Assembly: GCA_946536955.1 (NCBI GenBank)
Contig: CAMNFJ010000033.1
Span: 1 to 20,170, forward strand
Source: CAG-791 sp002394525
GTDB lineage: Bacteria > Bacillota > Clostridia > Lachnospirales > Lachnospiraceae
Reading direction: 5' to 3'
DNA: 20,170 nucleotides
Below the pieces are notes generated by a model, which was not told the DNA's origin, made no database searches, and was given only the letters and a program-made list of their open reading frames with translations. Both the position numbers and the translations under genes were made by a program. Below, piece by piece: positions 7,069-14,894 of this stretch. The number at the start of each line of letters is the position of its first letter. Within the stretch, counting starts at the first letter, position 1.

Positions 7069-8195
7069 TCTTCAGCCTCCCCGGTCTCTTCCCCGGTCCC
7101 GGCCTCCTCGGCGGTCCCGGCTGTCTCACCCTCTCCCGCCTCATCGGACGAGATCAGGATCGGGGACATGCCCCCGTAGCTGTACCAGCCCAGGGCCTCC
7201 GCGATCTCGGGATTATAATACTGCTGGGCCTTCTCAGGGTCTTCCTCCCGGACGGCCATGCGGGAGATCTCCTCGTCCTTTTCCAGGACATTGAAGGCCA
7301 TCTCCGCCGCCTGTCTGCCGTGCTCCTCATAGTCTATGCTGTAGCAGCACAGTCCGCCCCCGCGGCACATATGATAGTCTCCGGTCAGGACCGGGACCTG
7401 GGCCTGCAGGGTGATATCGCGCACGATGTCCATGTGGGAGGCTACAAAGCTGTCCGTCGGCAGATAGAGGCAGCTGCACTCGGTGACAGCCAGGGCCAGC
7501 TGCTCGCGGAGCTGGTCCTCCGTGTCCGCGTGATAGGACTCCCAGGGGATCTGCTTTTCGTCCAGGCACTGGCCCGCGACGCTGGCCTGGAAGGCCGCGC
7601 CTTTTTCGGTACCGCTGTAGACGATCCCGACCCTGGACGGCCAGGGCAGGACATTAGTGATCTGGTCGATCTGCAGGTTGACCGGTCCCATGCAGGCCAC
7701 CCCTGAGATATTGCCTCCGGGCGCCTCCATGGAGCTGACCACCTCCGCCAGCAGATAGTCCGTGACGCAGGCGCCGATGATCGGCACATCCTTGACCGCG
7801 GCCCCCGCGTTCTGGACAGCCTCGGTCCCGCAGGCAAAGATCAGCTGGTATCCGCTGTTGGCAAAGCCTGTCGCGATCTCCGCACATTTTTTGGCGTCGC
7901 CGTCGGCGCTCATCCTCTCGAACACCACCTCGGTGCTGCCCATGAGGTCCCTGAACTCATCCTCAAAGCCCTCGATCGTCTCCTCGGAGGCGCCGTGGGT
8001 CCGGTATTCCAGGATCCCGATATGGCAGCGGCCGTCATCCGCGGCCTCCTTGACCAGGGGCTCCTCCATAATGGGATCGGCCGCCGAATCCGTCGCGCCG
8101 GCAGCGCCTGCCCCTCCTCCCTGATTCATAAATCCTCCGCATGCGGTCAGCAGCACAGTGAGGGCGGCGGCAATACTCAATGCTTTTATCTTCAT
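7065..8195 (-). CDS. ABC-type substrate-binding lipoprotein (PF04392-like)
   Basis: Predicted surface lipoprotein of 376 aa from the ABC_sub_bind (TrpX-like) periplasmic-binding fold. The start at 8195 has CGGAGG 5 nt upstream and begins a signal peptide with lipobox LLTAC. A longer reading to 8309 would begin inside the predicted promoter. Family-like stretches are ISGVACMGPVNLQIDQI and VGIVYSGTEKGAAF. Ligand residues cannot be assigned. The C-terminal 30 residues are a Glu/Gly/Ala/Thr tail of low complexity. There is no permease or ATPase next to it; it is instead coupled to a response regulator and kinase, so it probably presents a small ligand to the kinase rather than feeding a transporter. 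Import through a distant transporter is the alternative. Confidence 0.85.
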   Translation of the reverse strand: MKIKALSIAAALTVLLTACGGFMNQGGGAGAAGATDSAADPIMEEPLVKEAADDGRCHIGILEYRTHGASEETIEGFEDEFRDLMGSTEVVFERMSADGDAKKCAEIATGFANSGYQLIFACGTEAVQNAGAAVKDVPIIGACVTDYLLAEVVSSMEAPGGNISGVACMGPVNLQIDQITNVLPWPSRVGIVYSGTEKGAAFQASVAGQCLDEKQIPWESYHADTEDQLREQLALAVTECSCLYLPTDSFVASHMDIVRDITLQAQVPVLTGDYHMCRGGGLCCYSIDYEEHGRQAAEMAFNVLEKDEEISRMAVREEDPEKAQQYYNPEIAEALGWYSYGGMSPILISSDEAGEGETAGTAEEAGTGEETGEAEE

Positions 8196-8238
8196 ATGAT
8201 CCTCCGGTTTATGGTTGATGTGCAGATCCTGTCGGGTA

Positions 8239-8253
8239 CCCGGATGGTCCGGG
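8239..8253. other. Leader hairpin of the binding-protein operon
   Basis: CCCGGA (8239-8244), loop TGG, TCCGGG (8248-8253) forms a compact 6-bp stem within the roughly 100-nt leader of the binding-protein gene, about 45 bases before its ATG. No U-tract follows. It may affect mRNA stability or translation. Confidence 0.3.
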
Positions 8254-8304
8254 CTGTGATCCTCTGCCGCCGGGCACAGGCAGCACCGGCGGACACTGTC
8301 TATT

Positions 8305-8333
8305 ATCATACAACTTTCGGATGTCTTTTTAAA
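8305..8333 (-). promoter_or_regulatory. Promoter of the binding-protein/two-component operon
   Basis: On the minus strand TTTAAA (8328-8333), a 17-bp spacer and TATGAT (8305-8310) form a plausible sigma-A promoter. It lies just after the terminator of the PurF-like gene and gives a leader of about 100 nt before the start at 8195. Confidence 0.45.
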
Positions 8334-8348
8334 CCCGATAAGGACGAT

Positions 8349-8399
8349 AAAAGACGCCCTTCGAGGCCCCCTGCTCCGGGAGCCGCCGAAAGGGCGTCA
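8349..8399 (-). terminator. Terminator of the PurF-like gene
   Basis: Arms GACGCCCTT (8353-8361) and AAGGGCGTC (8390-8398) with partial inner pairing. The minus-strand transcript continues into TTTTATC. It lies 34 bases past the stop of the PurF-like gene and just before the next operon's promoter. Confidence 0.7.
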
Positions 8400-8432
8400 T
8401 ATCTCAGGGGATACCCCTCTTAAGTCACTTCC

Positions 8433-9857
8433 TTACTCCGCTCCGTTCCAGCAGTAGGTGCAGAGCTTGCAGGGTTCGATCCCGATCGCCTCGATCATAT
8501 CATCCAGTCTGTGGTAATGGAGGGAGGAGAAATTCAGCTCCTTGCGGATCTCCTCCAGCATGGTCGCGTATTCCTCGGAGTCGGGATCCATGTATTTGTT
8601 CATCACGGCCGGGGCGGGATCCATGGTCCCCTCCAGCTTTTCGATCATCCTGCGGGTGATGAGTTCTCCGTCCGAGTTGGACCGGGAGAAGTTCAGATAT
8701 TTGCATCCAAATACAAGGGGAGGACAGGCCGGACGCACATGGACCTCCTTGGCGCCGCTCCTGTACAGGTATTCCGTTGTCTCCCGCAGCTGGGTTCCGC
8801 GGACGATGGAGTCATCGATCAGCAGCATGCTGCGGTTCTCGATCAGCTCATGGATGGGCACGAGCTTCATCTTGGCGATCAGGTCCCTGCGGCTCTGGAT
8901 CGTGGGCATAAAGGACCTGGGCCAGGTGGGTGTATATTTGACAAAGGGTCTGGAATAGGGCACGCCGGACTCATTGGAATAGCCAACGGCATGGGCGACG
9001 CCGGAATCCGGGACGCCTGCCACGATATCCGGCTTCTCGAGCCCGCGGCTCCTGTCGCGCCTGGCCAGGTGCTTTCCGCACTCATACCGGGCGTACTCGA
9101 CATTCATCTTCTCATAGGTGGACGCCGGGAAGCCGTAGTAGATCCACAGGAAGGTGCAGATCCGCATCTTGTCGAAGGGCTTTGCGACCGTCTCGACACT
9201 CTCGGGCGTGACATAGCAGATCTCGCCGGGGCCCAGCTCCTTTTTAAACTGATAGCCCAGGTTGAGGAAGGAAAAGCTCTCGAAGCAGATGCAGTGGGCG
9301 TCCTCCTTGACTCCGATCTCGACAGGGGTCCTGCCCAGCCTGTCCCTGGCGGCATAAATTCCTTCCGGCGTCATGACCATCATGGTCATGGAGCCGCGGA
9401 TCAGCTCCTGGGCATAGCGGATCCCCTCTACAAAGGAGTCCCTCTGGTTGATCAGGGCTGCCGTGAGCTCGGTCGGATTGATGTCGCCTCCGCTCATCTC
9501 CAGGAAATGGGAATGGGATCCGGAGAAGAGCTTCCACATGAGCTCCTCCGAATTGTTGATCTTGCCGACGGTCGTGATGGCATAGGTCCCCAGGTGGGAG
9601 CGGACGATCAGGGGCTGGGGCTCATAGTCGGAAATACATCCGATTCCCAGCTGGCCTTCCATCTTCAGGATATCCTTGTCAAATTTGGGTCTGAAATTCG
9701 AACTTTCGATATTGTGGATCGCCCTGTCGAATCCCTTTTTCACGTCGTGGACAGCCAGACCGGCGCGGCGGGTCCCCAGATGTGAATGGTAGTCTGTTCC
9801 GTAGAAGAGGTCAAATACACAGTCCTGTTTAGATGCAACTCCAAAAAAACCACCCAT
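8433..9857 (-). CDS. PurF-like protein lacking the glutaminase nucleophile
   Basis: 474-aa paralogue of glutamine PRPP amidotransferase (the first step of purine synthesis). The phosphoribosyltransferase half is well kept: PRPP loop MLLIDDSIVRGTQ (344-356) and GVPDSG (281-286). Four cysteines match the Fe-S ligands of Bacillus-type PurF: Cys234, Cys385, Cys463 and Cys466 (CKLC). The Ntn glutaminase half is degenerate. It begins MGGFFG, where PurF has a catalytic Cys; the HRGQ motif is HLGT (26-29); and the NG oxyanion pair reads VG (97-98). An in-frame TGA at 9864-9866, two codons before the ATG, rules out a longer N-terminus with a Cys. A GAGGAG lies 12 nt upstream. It is a single-gene unit with no other purine genes nearby. 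It may use free ammonia or have another role. Confidence 0.88.
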   Translation of the reverse strand: MGGFFGVASKQDCVFDLFYGTDYHSHLGTRRAGLAVHDVKKGFDRAIHNIESSNFRPKFDKDILKMEGQLGIGCISDYEPQPLIVRSHLGTYAITTVGKINNSEELMWKLFSGSHSHFLEMSGGDINPTELTAALINQRDSFVEGIRYAQELIRGSMTMMVMTPEGIYAARDRLGRTPVEIGVKEDAHCICFESFSFLNLGYQFKKELGPGEICYVTPESVETVAKPFDKMRICTFLWIYYGFPASTYEKMNVEYARYECGKHLARRDRSRGLEKPDIVAGVPDSGVAHAVGYSNESGVPYSRPFVKYTPTWPRSFMPTIQSRRDLIAKMKLVPIHELIENRSMLLIDDSIVRGTQLRETTEYLYRSGAKEVHVRPACPPLVFGCKYLNFSRSNSDGELITRRMIEKLEGTMDPAPAVMNKYMDPDSEEYATMLEEIRKELNFSSLHYHRLDDMIEAIGIEPCKLCTYCWNGAE

Positions 9858-9939
9858 ATGATGTCAATTCTCCTCTTGATCAAAAGAAAAAGCATTAAAA
9901 AAACTTATCATAACCGCTGTTTTGAGCAGTCGTCGGTTC

Positions 9940-9969
9940 ATAATATCACCATTAGGGGTTTTTTGTCAG
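9940..9969 (-). promoter_or_regulatory. Promoter of the PurF-like gene
   Basis: On the minus strand CTGACA (9964-9969), an 18-bp spacer and TATTAT (9940-9945). It gives a leader of about 75 nt. Between it and the pot terminator the DNA is AT-rich and holds no gene. Confidence 0.5.
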
Positions 9970-9984
9970 CTGAAAAGATTCTCA

Positions 9985-9996
9985 AATTGCGCAATT
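9985..9996. promoter_or_regulatory. 12-bp palindrome upstream of the PurF-like promoter
   Basis: AATTGCGCAATT is a perfect palindrome 16 bp upstream of the -35 hexamer. Its position suits an operator for a dimeric regulator. No known regulator is recognised. Confidence 0.3.
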
Positions 9997-10063
9997 CTTA
10001 TTGACTCGCGCGCTAGTTATCTGTATTTTTTCCAGTACAATCGCTTCCGGTCCCCCCGCGGAC

Positions 10064-10098
10064 AAAAAAAGTGCGCCGGACAGCAGGGTGTCCGGCGC
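10064..10098 (-). terminator. Terminator of the polyamine transporter operon
   Basis: Perfect 10-bp arms GCGCCGGACA (10073-10082) and TGTCCGGCGC (10089-10098) around a 6-base loop. On the minus strand the hairpin is followed by ACTTTTTTTG. It lies 25 bases after the potD stop, so it is a strong intrinsic terminator for the pot operon. Confidence 0.9.
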
Positions 10099-10122
10099 GG
10101 GTGTGACTGTAATGCAGAGACT

Positions 10123-11625
10123 TCAACGAACTGTTTTTTTGACCCTCCAGGCCCTGTACCAGCGCCTGACCAGGAAGCAGATGCAGGGCACCAGAACGAC
10201 AAAGACCAGGATCCAGGTCCACAGGGGGGCCCTGCGGATATCGAAGCAGCGGACATTGATCCACATGCGGTTGATAGCGGCATTCTGCTGATCATTGAAA
10301 TAGATCATGATCGAGGACCGGTCGATAACATCCGCGGGGGGATAGGCCGCAAAGAGCTGGCGGTCCATCTGATCCGCGGCGGCCGTGATCACATGATCCT
10401 CCCCGCCGAAGAAGTAGCCCAGATCATAGTCCACGGTCTCCTCCTCCTCGTCCTCCGCCTCGTAGTTGTACTGGGCGTACTCGAAAAGCCGGGGGTCCTC
10501 CCCGCCGGAGAGAACGGAGGTATAGCCGATGTAGTACATATTGCGGATGGCATTGTCCGGGCGCGACAGGAAGTTGATGAAAGCCTCGGCGGCGTGCTGC
10601 TTGGCCGGATCATCGCCGATCCCCCGCTTGAGCATGACCCATCCGTCAAAATAGATGTCCGTGCTCTCCTTCGGGACCGCAAAGGCCAGGGTGAAATCAT
10701 CCTCGTCCGCCTGGTCCAGGGTATAGACCGCGTCTCCGGACCACTGGTAGTTGACGGCCACCTTGCCGGTGATCATATCCGCCTTGCCGGCGTCCGTCTC
10801 AAAGGAAAAGGCATTGTCCTTGACCTGCTTGAGCCAGCTCTCCACCTGAGCGATCATCTCCGGAGATGTGTCATTCATCTCCTCCTCCAGGCGCTTCCGG
10901 TAAGCGGGGTCGCTGCGGAAGGATTCAGAGGTCAGAAGGTCTGATTTGACCGCTCCGACAGCGGAAAAATAGGCGTCCCTCACGTTGTCCTTCATGGTCA
11001 CCTGCCTTTTAAAGGCCGGGTCTGTCAGGATCTTCCAGCTGGAGGCCTGTTCCTTGGTCACAAGCTCGGGATTATAGACCATTCCCGTGACGCCCCACAT
11101 ATAGCCCGCGGCATATTTTCCCCAGGCCTCTCCGTTGATCTCCTCGGCATCAAACATATCGCGGATGAAGGGGGCCACGCCTTTTGAATAGTAGTTATAC
11201 TCATCGGAGGTATCAAAAAAATGATCCGAGAGGGGGACTAGCTCCTTCTCCGCCATCAGCTTCATGATCAGGTACTCGGAGGGGCAGACCAGATCATAGA
11301 CGTCTCCGAGGGTGAGCATGTTGTAGAGGTCCTCGTTGGTCCCGAATGTCGAATACTCCACCTTCACGCGGGTCCCGTAGGTCTCGTAGTACCAGTCCTC
11401 GAAGTCCTCGACCATGGAGTTCTCGCCGATGATATCTCCGGACGGCAGCTCAATGGTCTCCTCCTCGTCCCAATCGCCCAGGTCGATGTACTCCTCCCAG
11501 TTGGAGACCCTCAGGACCACGGTCTCTTCCCTGCCTTCGGCCGCCGGACAGGAGGCGGGAAACGCCAGGACGAGGGCCGCTGCCAGGGCAAGGGCCGAAA
11601 GGCCCCATCTATTTTTATTGTGCAC
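10123..11625 (-). CDS. potD: Polyamine ABC transporter binding protein with C-terminal anchor
   Basis: Extracellular spermidine/putrescine-type solute-binding protein, 500 aa. The GTG at 11625 is chosen because AAGGAGG lies 5 nt upstream; a longer GTG reading from 11643 would contain that Shine-Dalgarno. It overlaps the end of potC by 11 bases. An N-terminal signal peptide is followed by the PotD pattern (LRVSNWEEYIDL, STFGTNEDLYNML, YDLVCPSEYLIMKL, VNYQWSGDAVY, YFDGWVMLKRG). The signal ends FPASC, a poor lipobox. Instead the C-terminus carries a hydrophobic helix (LWTWILVFVVLVPCICFLV) followed by basic residues, so the protein is probably held by a C-terminal membrane anchor. An acidic stretch (EAEDEEEETVDYD) is also unusual. 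The usual PotD is about 350 aa. Confidence 0.9.
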   Translation of the reverse strand: MHNKNRWGLSALALAAALVLAFPASCPAAEGREETVVLRVSNWEEYIDLGDWDEEETIELPSGDIIGENSMVEDFEDWYYETYGTRVKVEYSTFGTNEDLYNMLTLGDVYDLVCPSEYLIMKLMAEKELVPLSDHFFDTSDEYNYYSKGVAPFIRDMFDAEEINGEAWGKYAAGYMWGVTGMVYNPELVTKEQASSWKILTDPAFKRQVTMKDNVRDAYFSAVGAVKSDLLTSESFRSDPAYRKRLEEEMNDTSPEMIAQVESWLKQVKDNAFSFETDAGKADMITGKVAVNYQWSGDAVYTLDQADEDDFTLAFAVPKESTDIYFDGWVMLKRGIGDDPAKQHAAEAFINFLSRPDNAIRNMYYIGYTSVLSGGEDPRLFEYAQYNYEAEDEEEETVDYDLGYFFGGEDHVITAAADQMDRQLFAAYPPADVIDRSSIMIYFNDQQNAAINRMWINVRCFDIRRAPLWTWILVFVVLVPCICFLVRRWYRAWRVKKTVR

Positions 11626-12436
11626 GCAGGCCTCCTTTCCCACTCTCCAGGGCGCTCTGGCGCAGGGCGCGGATGTTCGAGATGACGACCACCAGGACGA
11701 CGATCAGAAAGATCACGGTCGAGAGCGCCCACAGGGCCGTCTTGATCGTGGTCTGCGCTCCCTTGGTGGCATTGACCACGTAGGTGCTGATCGTGTCAAA
11801 GGTCGCCGGCTTTGTATACATGGCAATAAAGTAGTCGTCCAGAGACAGGGTCACCGCCAGGGCAAAGCCGGAGACGATCCCGGGAACGATCTGGGGGATC
11901 AGGATCTCGATCAGGGCCTTGAAGGGGGTGGCGCCCAGGTCAAGCGCCGCCTCATAGATGCTGGAATCCATCTGCATGATCCTGGGCATCACGGAGAGAA
12001 AGACAAAGGGGGCGCACAGGGTGACATGGCCGGCCACCAGGGGGATGTAGGAATCCTTGCTGACCCCCAGGGCCACGACCAGGAGAACGCAGATGGAGAA
12101 GCCGGTCACCACATCGGCGTTGACCACAGGCACCCGGTTCAGGGTCGTGATAAAAGCGGAGACATTCTTTCTGGAATAGAAAGCGCCGATCGCCCCCATC
12201 GTCCCCAGAAGGGTGGCGATCACGGCTGCCACAATCGCCAGGGAGATGGTCCCCGTGATCATATCCGTCAGCTCCGGGGTCGTGAACAGGGTCACATAAT
12301 TCTGCAGCGAGAAATCCCTGATGGCTCCGATATGGGTGGAGTCCGTAAAGCTGTAGACTGCCAGCACCAGGATCGGAAGATACAGAAACAGGAGGACCAG
12401 GAGCAGAAACACTTTTTTGAAATATTTCCAGATCAC
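11615..12436 (-). CDS. potC: Polyamine ABC transporter permease PotC
   Basis: Inner-membrane permease of the spermidine/putrescine importer, 273 aa, BPD_transp_1 fold with about six membrane segments. The EAA loop that contacts the ATPase is visible as YEAALDLGATPFKALIEILI. The start is GTG (12434-12436) with GGAGG 9 nt upstream, and it overlaps the potB stop by 4 bases (GTGA). The end overlaps the potD start. The C-terminal segment TLSLDDYFIAMYT is typical of PotC. Confidence 0.95.
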   Translation of the reverse strand: MIWKYFKKVFLLLVLLFLYLPILVLAVYSFTDSTHIGAIRDFSLQNYVTLFTTPELTDMITGTISLAIVAAVIATLLGTMGAIGAFYSRKNVSAFITTLNRVPVVNADVVTGFSICVLLVVALGVSKDSYIPLVAGHVTLCAPFVFLSVMPRIMQMDSSIYEAALDLGATPFKALIEILIPQIVPGIVSGFALAVTLSLDDYFIAMYTKPATFDTISTYVVNATKGAQTTIKTALWALSTVIFLIVVLVVVISNIRALRQSALESGKGGLRAQ

Positions 12437-13221
12437 AGCAGGGCACCTCCTCTCCGGGATGACTCCTCTTCATCGCCGCCGGTCAGCAAGGTGAAAATGC
12501 AGATCATGGCCAGCAGGATCAGGGAGATCATGGAACCGCCGTTCCAGTTGTAGGCGGCGAAATAGCTGCCGATCAGGCTTCCCATGATATAGGTGCTGTT
12601 GTAGAGCATATCCAGCACGACGTAGTTGGTCATGGACGGCAGAAAGACCATGGATACCCCGCTGAGGATCCCGGGCACGGACAGAGGGAGGGTGACGCGC
12701 AGAAAGGTCTGGACACTGTTGGCGCCCAGATCCATCGCCGCCTCCCGCAGGGCCCCGTCCAGGCGCGAGATCGTCGTGTAGATCGGCAGGATCATAAAGG
12801 GCAGAAAGTCATAGGTCATGCCGATGACCGCATTGAAAAAGGGGTGCATGGCCAGGTTTCCCTCCAGCACATTGAGGATCTCCTTGAGCGCCGTGATGCG
12901 CAGGGAAAAATTGATCCACATGGGCAGGACGAAGAGCATGAGCACGACCGACTTCTGACGGAGCTGGCTGGTCGAGAGAAAATAGGCCACGGGATAGGCC
13001 AGAAGCAGGCAGATCATGGTCGTGGCCACAGCGATCAGCAGGCTGTAAAACAGGGTCCCCAGCGTGTTGGGATCCGTGAAGAAATGCAGAAAGTTCTGCA
13101 TGGTGAACTGCCCCTGTCCGTCTGTAAAGGCGTAGTAGAACAGAAAGAGGAGGGGGGCCGCCACAAAGATGACGAGAAAAACGGCATAGGGTATGCCCAG
13201 GCTTTTTCTGGAAAAATTCAT
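12433..13221 (-). CDS. potB: Polyamine ABC transporter permease PotB
   Basis: First permease subunit of the polyamine importer, 262 aa with about six membrane segments. The EAA motif is REAAMDLGANSVQTFLRVTL, and WINFSLRITALKEIL is typical of PotB. It is followed directly by potC with a 4-base overlap. The start has AAGGA about 12 nt upstream, a weak and distant Shine-Dalgarno. A 126-base gap with a GC-rich hairpin separates it from potA. The C-terminus ends in a short acidic/basic tail (GGDEEESSRRGG). Confidence 0.94.
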   Translation of the reverse strand: MNFSRKSLGIPYAVFLVIFVAAPLLFLFYYAFTDGQGQFTMQNFLHFFTDPNTLGTLFYSLLIAVATTMICLLLAYPVAYFLSTSQLRQKSVVLMLFVLPMWINFSLRITALKEILNVLEGNLAMHPFFNAVIGMTYDFLPFMILPIYTTISRLDGALREAAMDLGANSVQTFLRVTLPLSVPGILSGVSMVFLPSMTNYVVLDMLYNSTYIMGSLIGSYFAAYNWNGGSMISLILLAMICIFTLLTGGDEEESSRRGGALL

Positions 13222-13278
13222 TTCAATTTCAAATCCTTTTATTTATAAAGATGCAGGGTCAACCGACGGACATAGGCG

Positions 13279-13302
13279 TCCGCGGGCTTGGGTCCCCGCG
13301 GA
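13279..13302. other. Intercistronic hairpin between potA and potB
   Basis: TCCGCGGG (13279-13286) and CCCGCGGA (13295-13302) are perfect arms around an 8-base loop. A smaller CTCC/GGAG hairpin and a GCCGGCCGGC palindrome lie next to it. No U-tract follows on the minus strand, so it is more likely an mRNA processing or stability element, or a partial terminator, than a full stop. Confidence 0.45.
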
Positions 13303-13347
13303 TCCTCCGCAGGAGCCGGCCGGCTTCGGAAATTCATCCGCCGGACA

Positions 13348-14793
13348 TCACTTGCGTTTCAGCACAAATTTCATCTTGTCCACCGGCATCAGCAGGCTCA
13401 CGCGGTCGCCCATATTCCACAGATCTTCGTCATTGACGACAAAATCCTGCTCCAGCTCCGTGTGGATGATATAGCTGTAATGGTCGCCCTTGTAGATCAG
13501 GTTGCTGATCGTACCCTTGACCAGGCCGGCGTCCTGGTCATCCGTCATCTCTATGTCCTCGGGCTCGATCGCGACCAGGATCCGGACGCGGGACGGCTCG
13601 ATGGCCTCACCGGCGGCGTCGACGACCGTTCCGTCCTCTTTGCGGCTGCTGCCGGGGATGATGGCCGTCAGGCTGGTATGGAGCCTCTTTCCGTTGTACT
13701 CGAGCTTGAAGTCCTTGTTGATATCCACATAGAAGACATTGGTGTGGTCCTCGGCCGGCATGATATGGATATTTTCGGGATCCACCCTGAGGCCGACCCG
13801 GTCGCCGACCCTGGCGCTGCGGACCGTCTGGATGACCATCTCATTTTTTCCGGACAGGACCGTGATCTCATAGTGGATGCCCTTGAAGATCACACTGTCC
13901 ACGACCCCGGCGATGATCCCCCGGTCCGGTGTGGTGATCTCCACATCCTCGGGGCGCACGACCGCGGTGATATGGGTTCCCTCTTCGTAGTCGTCCACGC
14001 ATTCAAACTCGCCGCCGCAGAAGCGGGCCCGGAGATGGCCGGTCATCATGCCGTTAAAGATATTGCTCTCTCCGATGAAGTCCGCGACGAAGGCATTGGC
14101 GGGCTCATTGTAGATATCCTCCGGCGTCCCGATCTGCTGGACCCGGCCCTCGCTGAGGACCACGATCTTGTCCGACATGGTCAGGGCTTCCTCCTGGTCA
14201 TGGGTGACGTAGATAAAGGTGATGCCCAGCTTGTCGTGCATGTTTTTGAGCTCCAGCTGCATCTCCTTGCGCATCTTGAGGTCCAGGGCGCCGAGGGGCT
14301 CATCCAGAAGGAGGATCTCCGGCTCGTTGACCAGGGCGCGGGCGATCGCGACCCTCTGCTGCTGGCCGCCTGACAGGGTCTGGGTCCTGCGGGTCTCGAA
14401 GCCCTCCAGGTCTACCAGCTCCAGGACCCGGCGGACCTTGCGGGCGATCAGGTCCTTTTGGATCTTTTTCTGGCGCAGTCCGAAGGCGATGTTGTCAAAG
14501 ACATTCATATGGGGAAAGAGGGCATAGCGCTGAAAGACCGTGTTGATGGGCCTTTTGTAGGGGGGAAGGCCCACGATCGTCTTCCCGTTCAGCAGAATGT
14601 CCCCCTCCGTAGGGGTATCAAAGCCTGCGATCATGCGAAGCGTCGTCGTCTTCCCGCAGCCGGAGGGTCCCAGGAAGGTGACAAACTCCCCTCTTTTGAC
14701 CTCCAGGTTGAAATTGTCCACTGCCTTGAATCCATCATCCTCAAAGATCTTGCTGATTCCCCGCAGCTCAATAATCGTCTCGTTATTCTTCAT
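13348..14793 (-). CDS. potA: Polyamine ABC transporter ATPase with duplicated TOBE domain
   Basis: ATP-binding subunit that drives polyamine import. Walker A is GPSGCGKTT (42-50), the Q-loop is around VFQRYALFP, the signature LSGGQQQR (140-147), Walker B ILLLDEP (160-166) and the H-loop VTHDQEEA. At 481 aa it is about 110 residues longer than usual PotA (about 370). The C-terminus holds two copies of the TOBE_2 regulatory fold. Copy 1 (about 267-345) has VRPEDVEIT and VVDSVIFKGIHYEI. Copy 2 (about 404-478) has IEPEDIEMT and TISNLIYKGDHYSY. Both end in a VGDRV/MGDRV-type strand. The start has GAGG 8 nt upstream. It follows the regulator gene by 101 bases. Confidence 0.96.
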   Translation of the reverse strand: MKNNETIIELRGISKIFEDDGFKAVDNFNLEVKRGEFVTFLGPSGCGKTTTLRMIAGFDTPTEGDILLNGKTIVGLPPYKRPINTVFQRYALFPHMNVFDNIAFGLRQKKIQKDLIARKVRRVLELVDLEGFETRRTQTLSGGQQQRVAIARALVNEPEILLLDEPLGALDLKMRKEMQLELKNMHDKLGITFIYVTHDQEEALTMSDKIVVLSEGRVQQIGTPEDIYNEPANAFVADFIGESNIFNGMMTGHLRARFCGGEFECVDDYEEGTHITAVVRPEDVEITTPDRGIIAGVVDSVIFKGIHYEITVLSGKNEMVIQTVRSARVGDRVGLRVDPENIHIMPAEDHTNVFYVDINKDFKLEYNGKRLHTSLTAIIPGSSRKEDGTVVDAAGEAIEPSRVRILVAIEPEDIEMTDDQDAGLVKGTISNLIYKGDHYSYIIHTELEQDFVVNDEDLWNMGDRVSLLMPVDKMKFVLKRK

Positions 14794-14894
14794 CCGGTTT
14801 TCCTCTTGTGACCTGCTCTGCGCAGAGGCCGAGCCCTCCGCAGATCATTATTTCTCTCGTTGCGATCGTATATCCGTCCCGCCGGTCCTTAAGC

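Noticed and set aside
8196..8309. N-terminal extension of the binding lipoprotein
   Set aside because: It would start within the predicted promoter and place 38 residues before a clean signal peptide with its own CGGAGG site.
8511..9785. 424-codon open frame on the plus strand
   Set aside because: It mirrors the PurF-like gene on the other strand and has shadow-type composition.
10001..10070. Plus-strand promoter-like TTGACT...TATTTT
   Set aside because: No plausible plus-strand gene follows; the region is the gap between the pot terminator and the PurF-like promoter.
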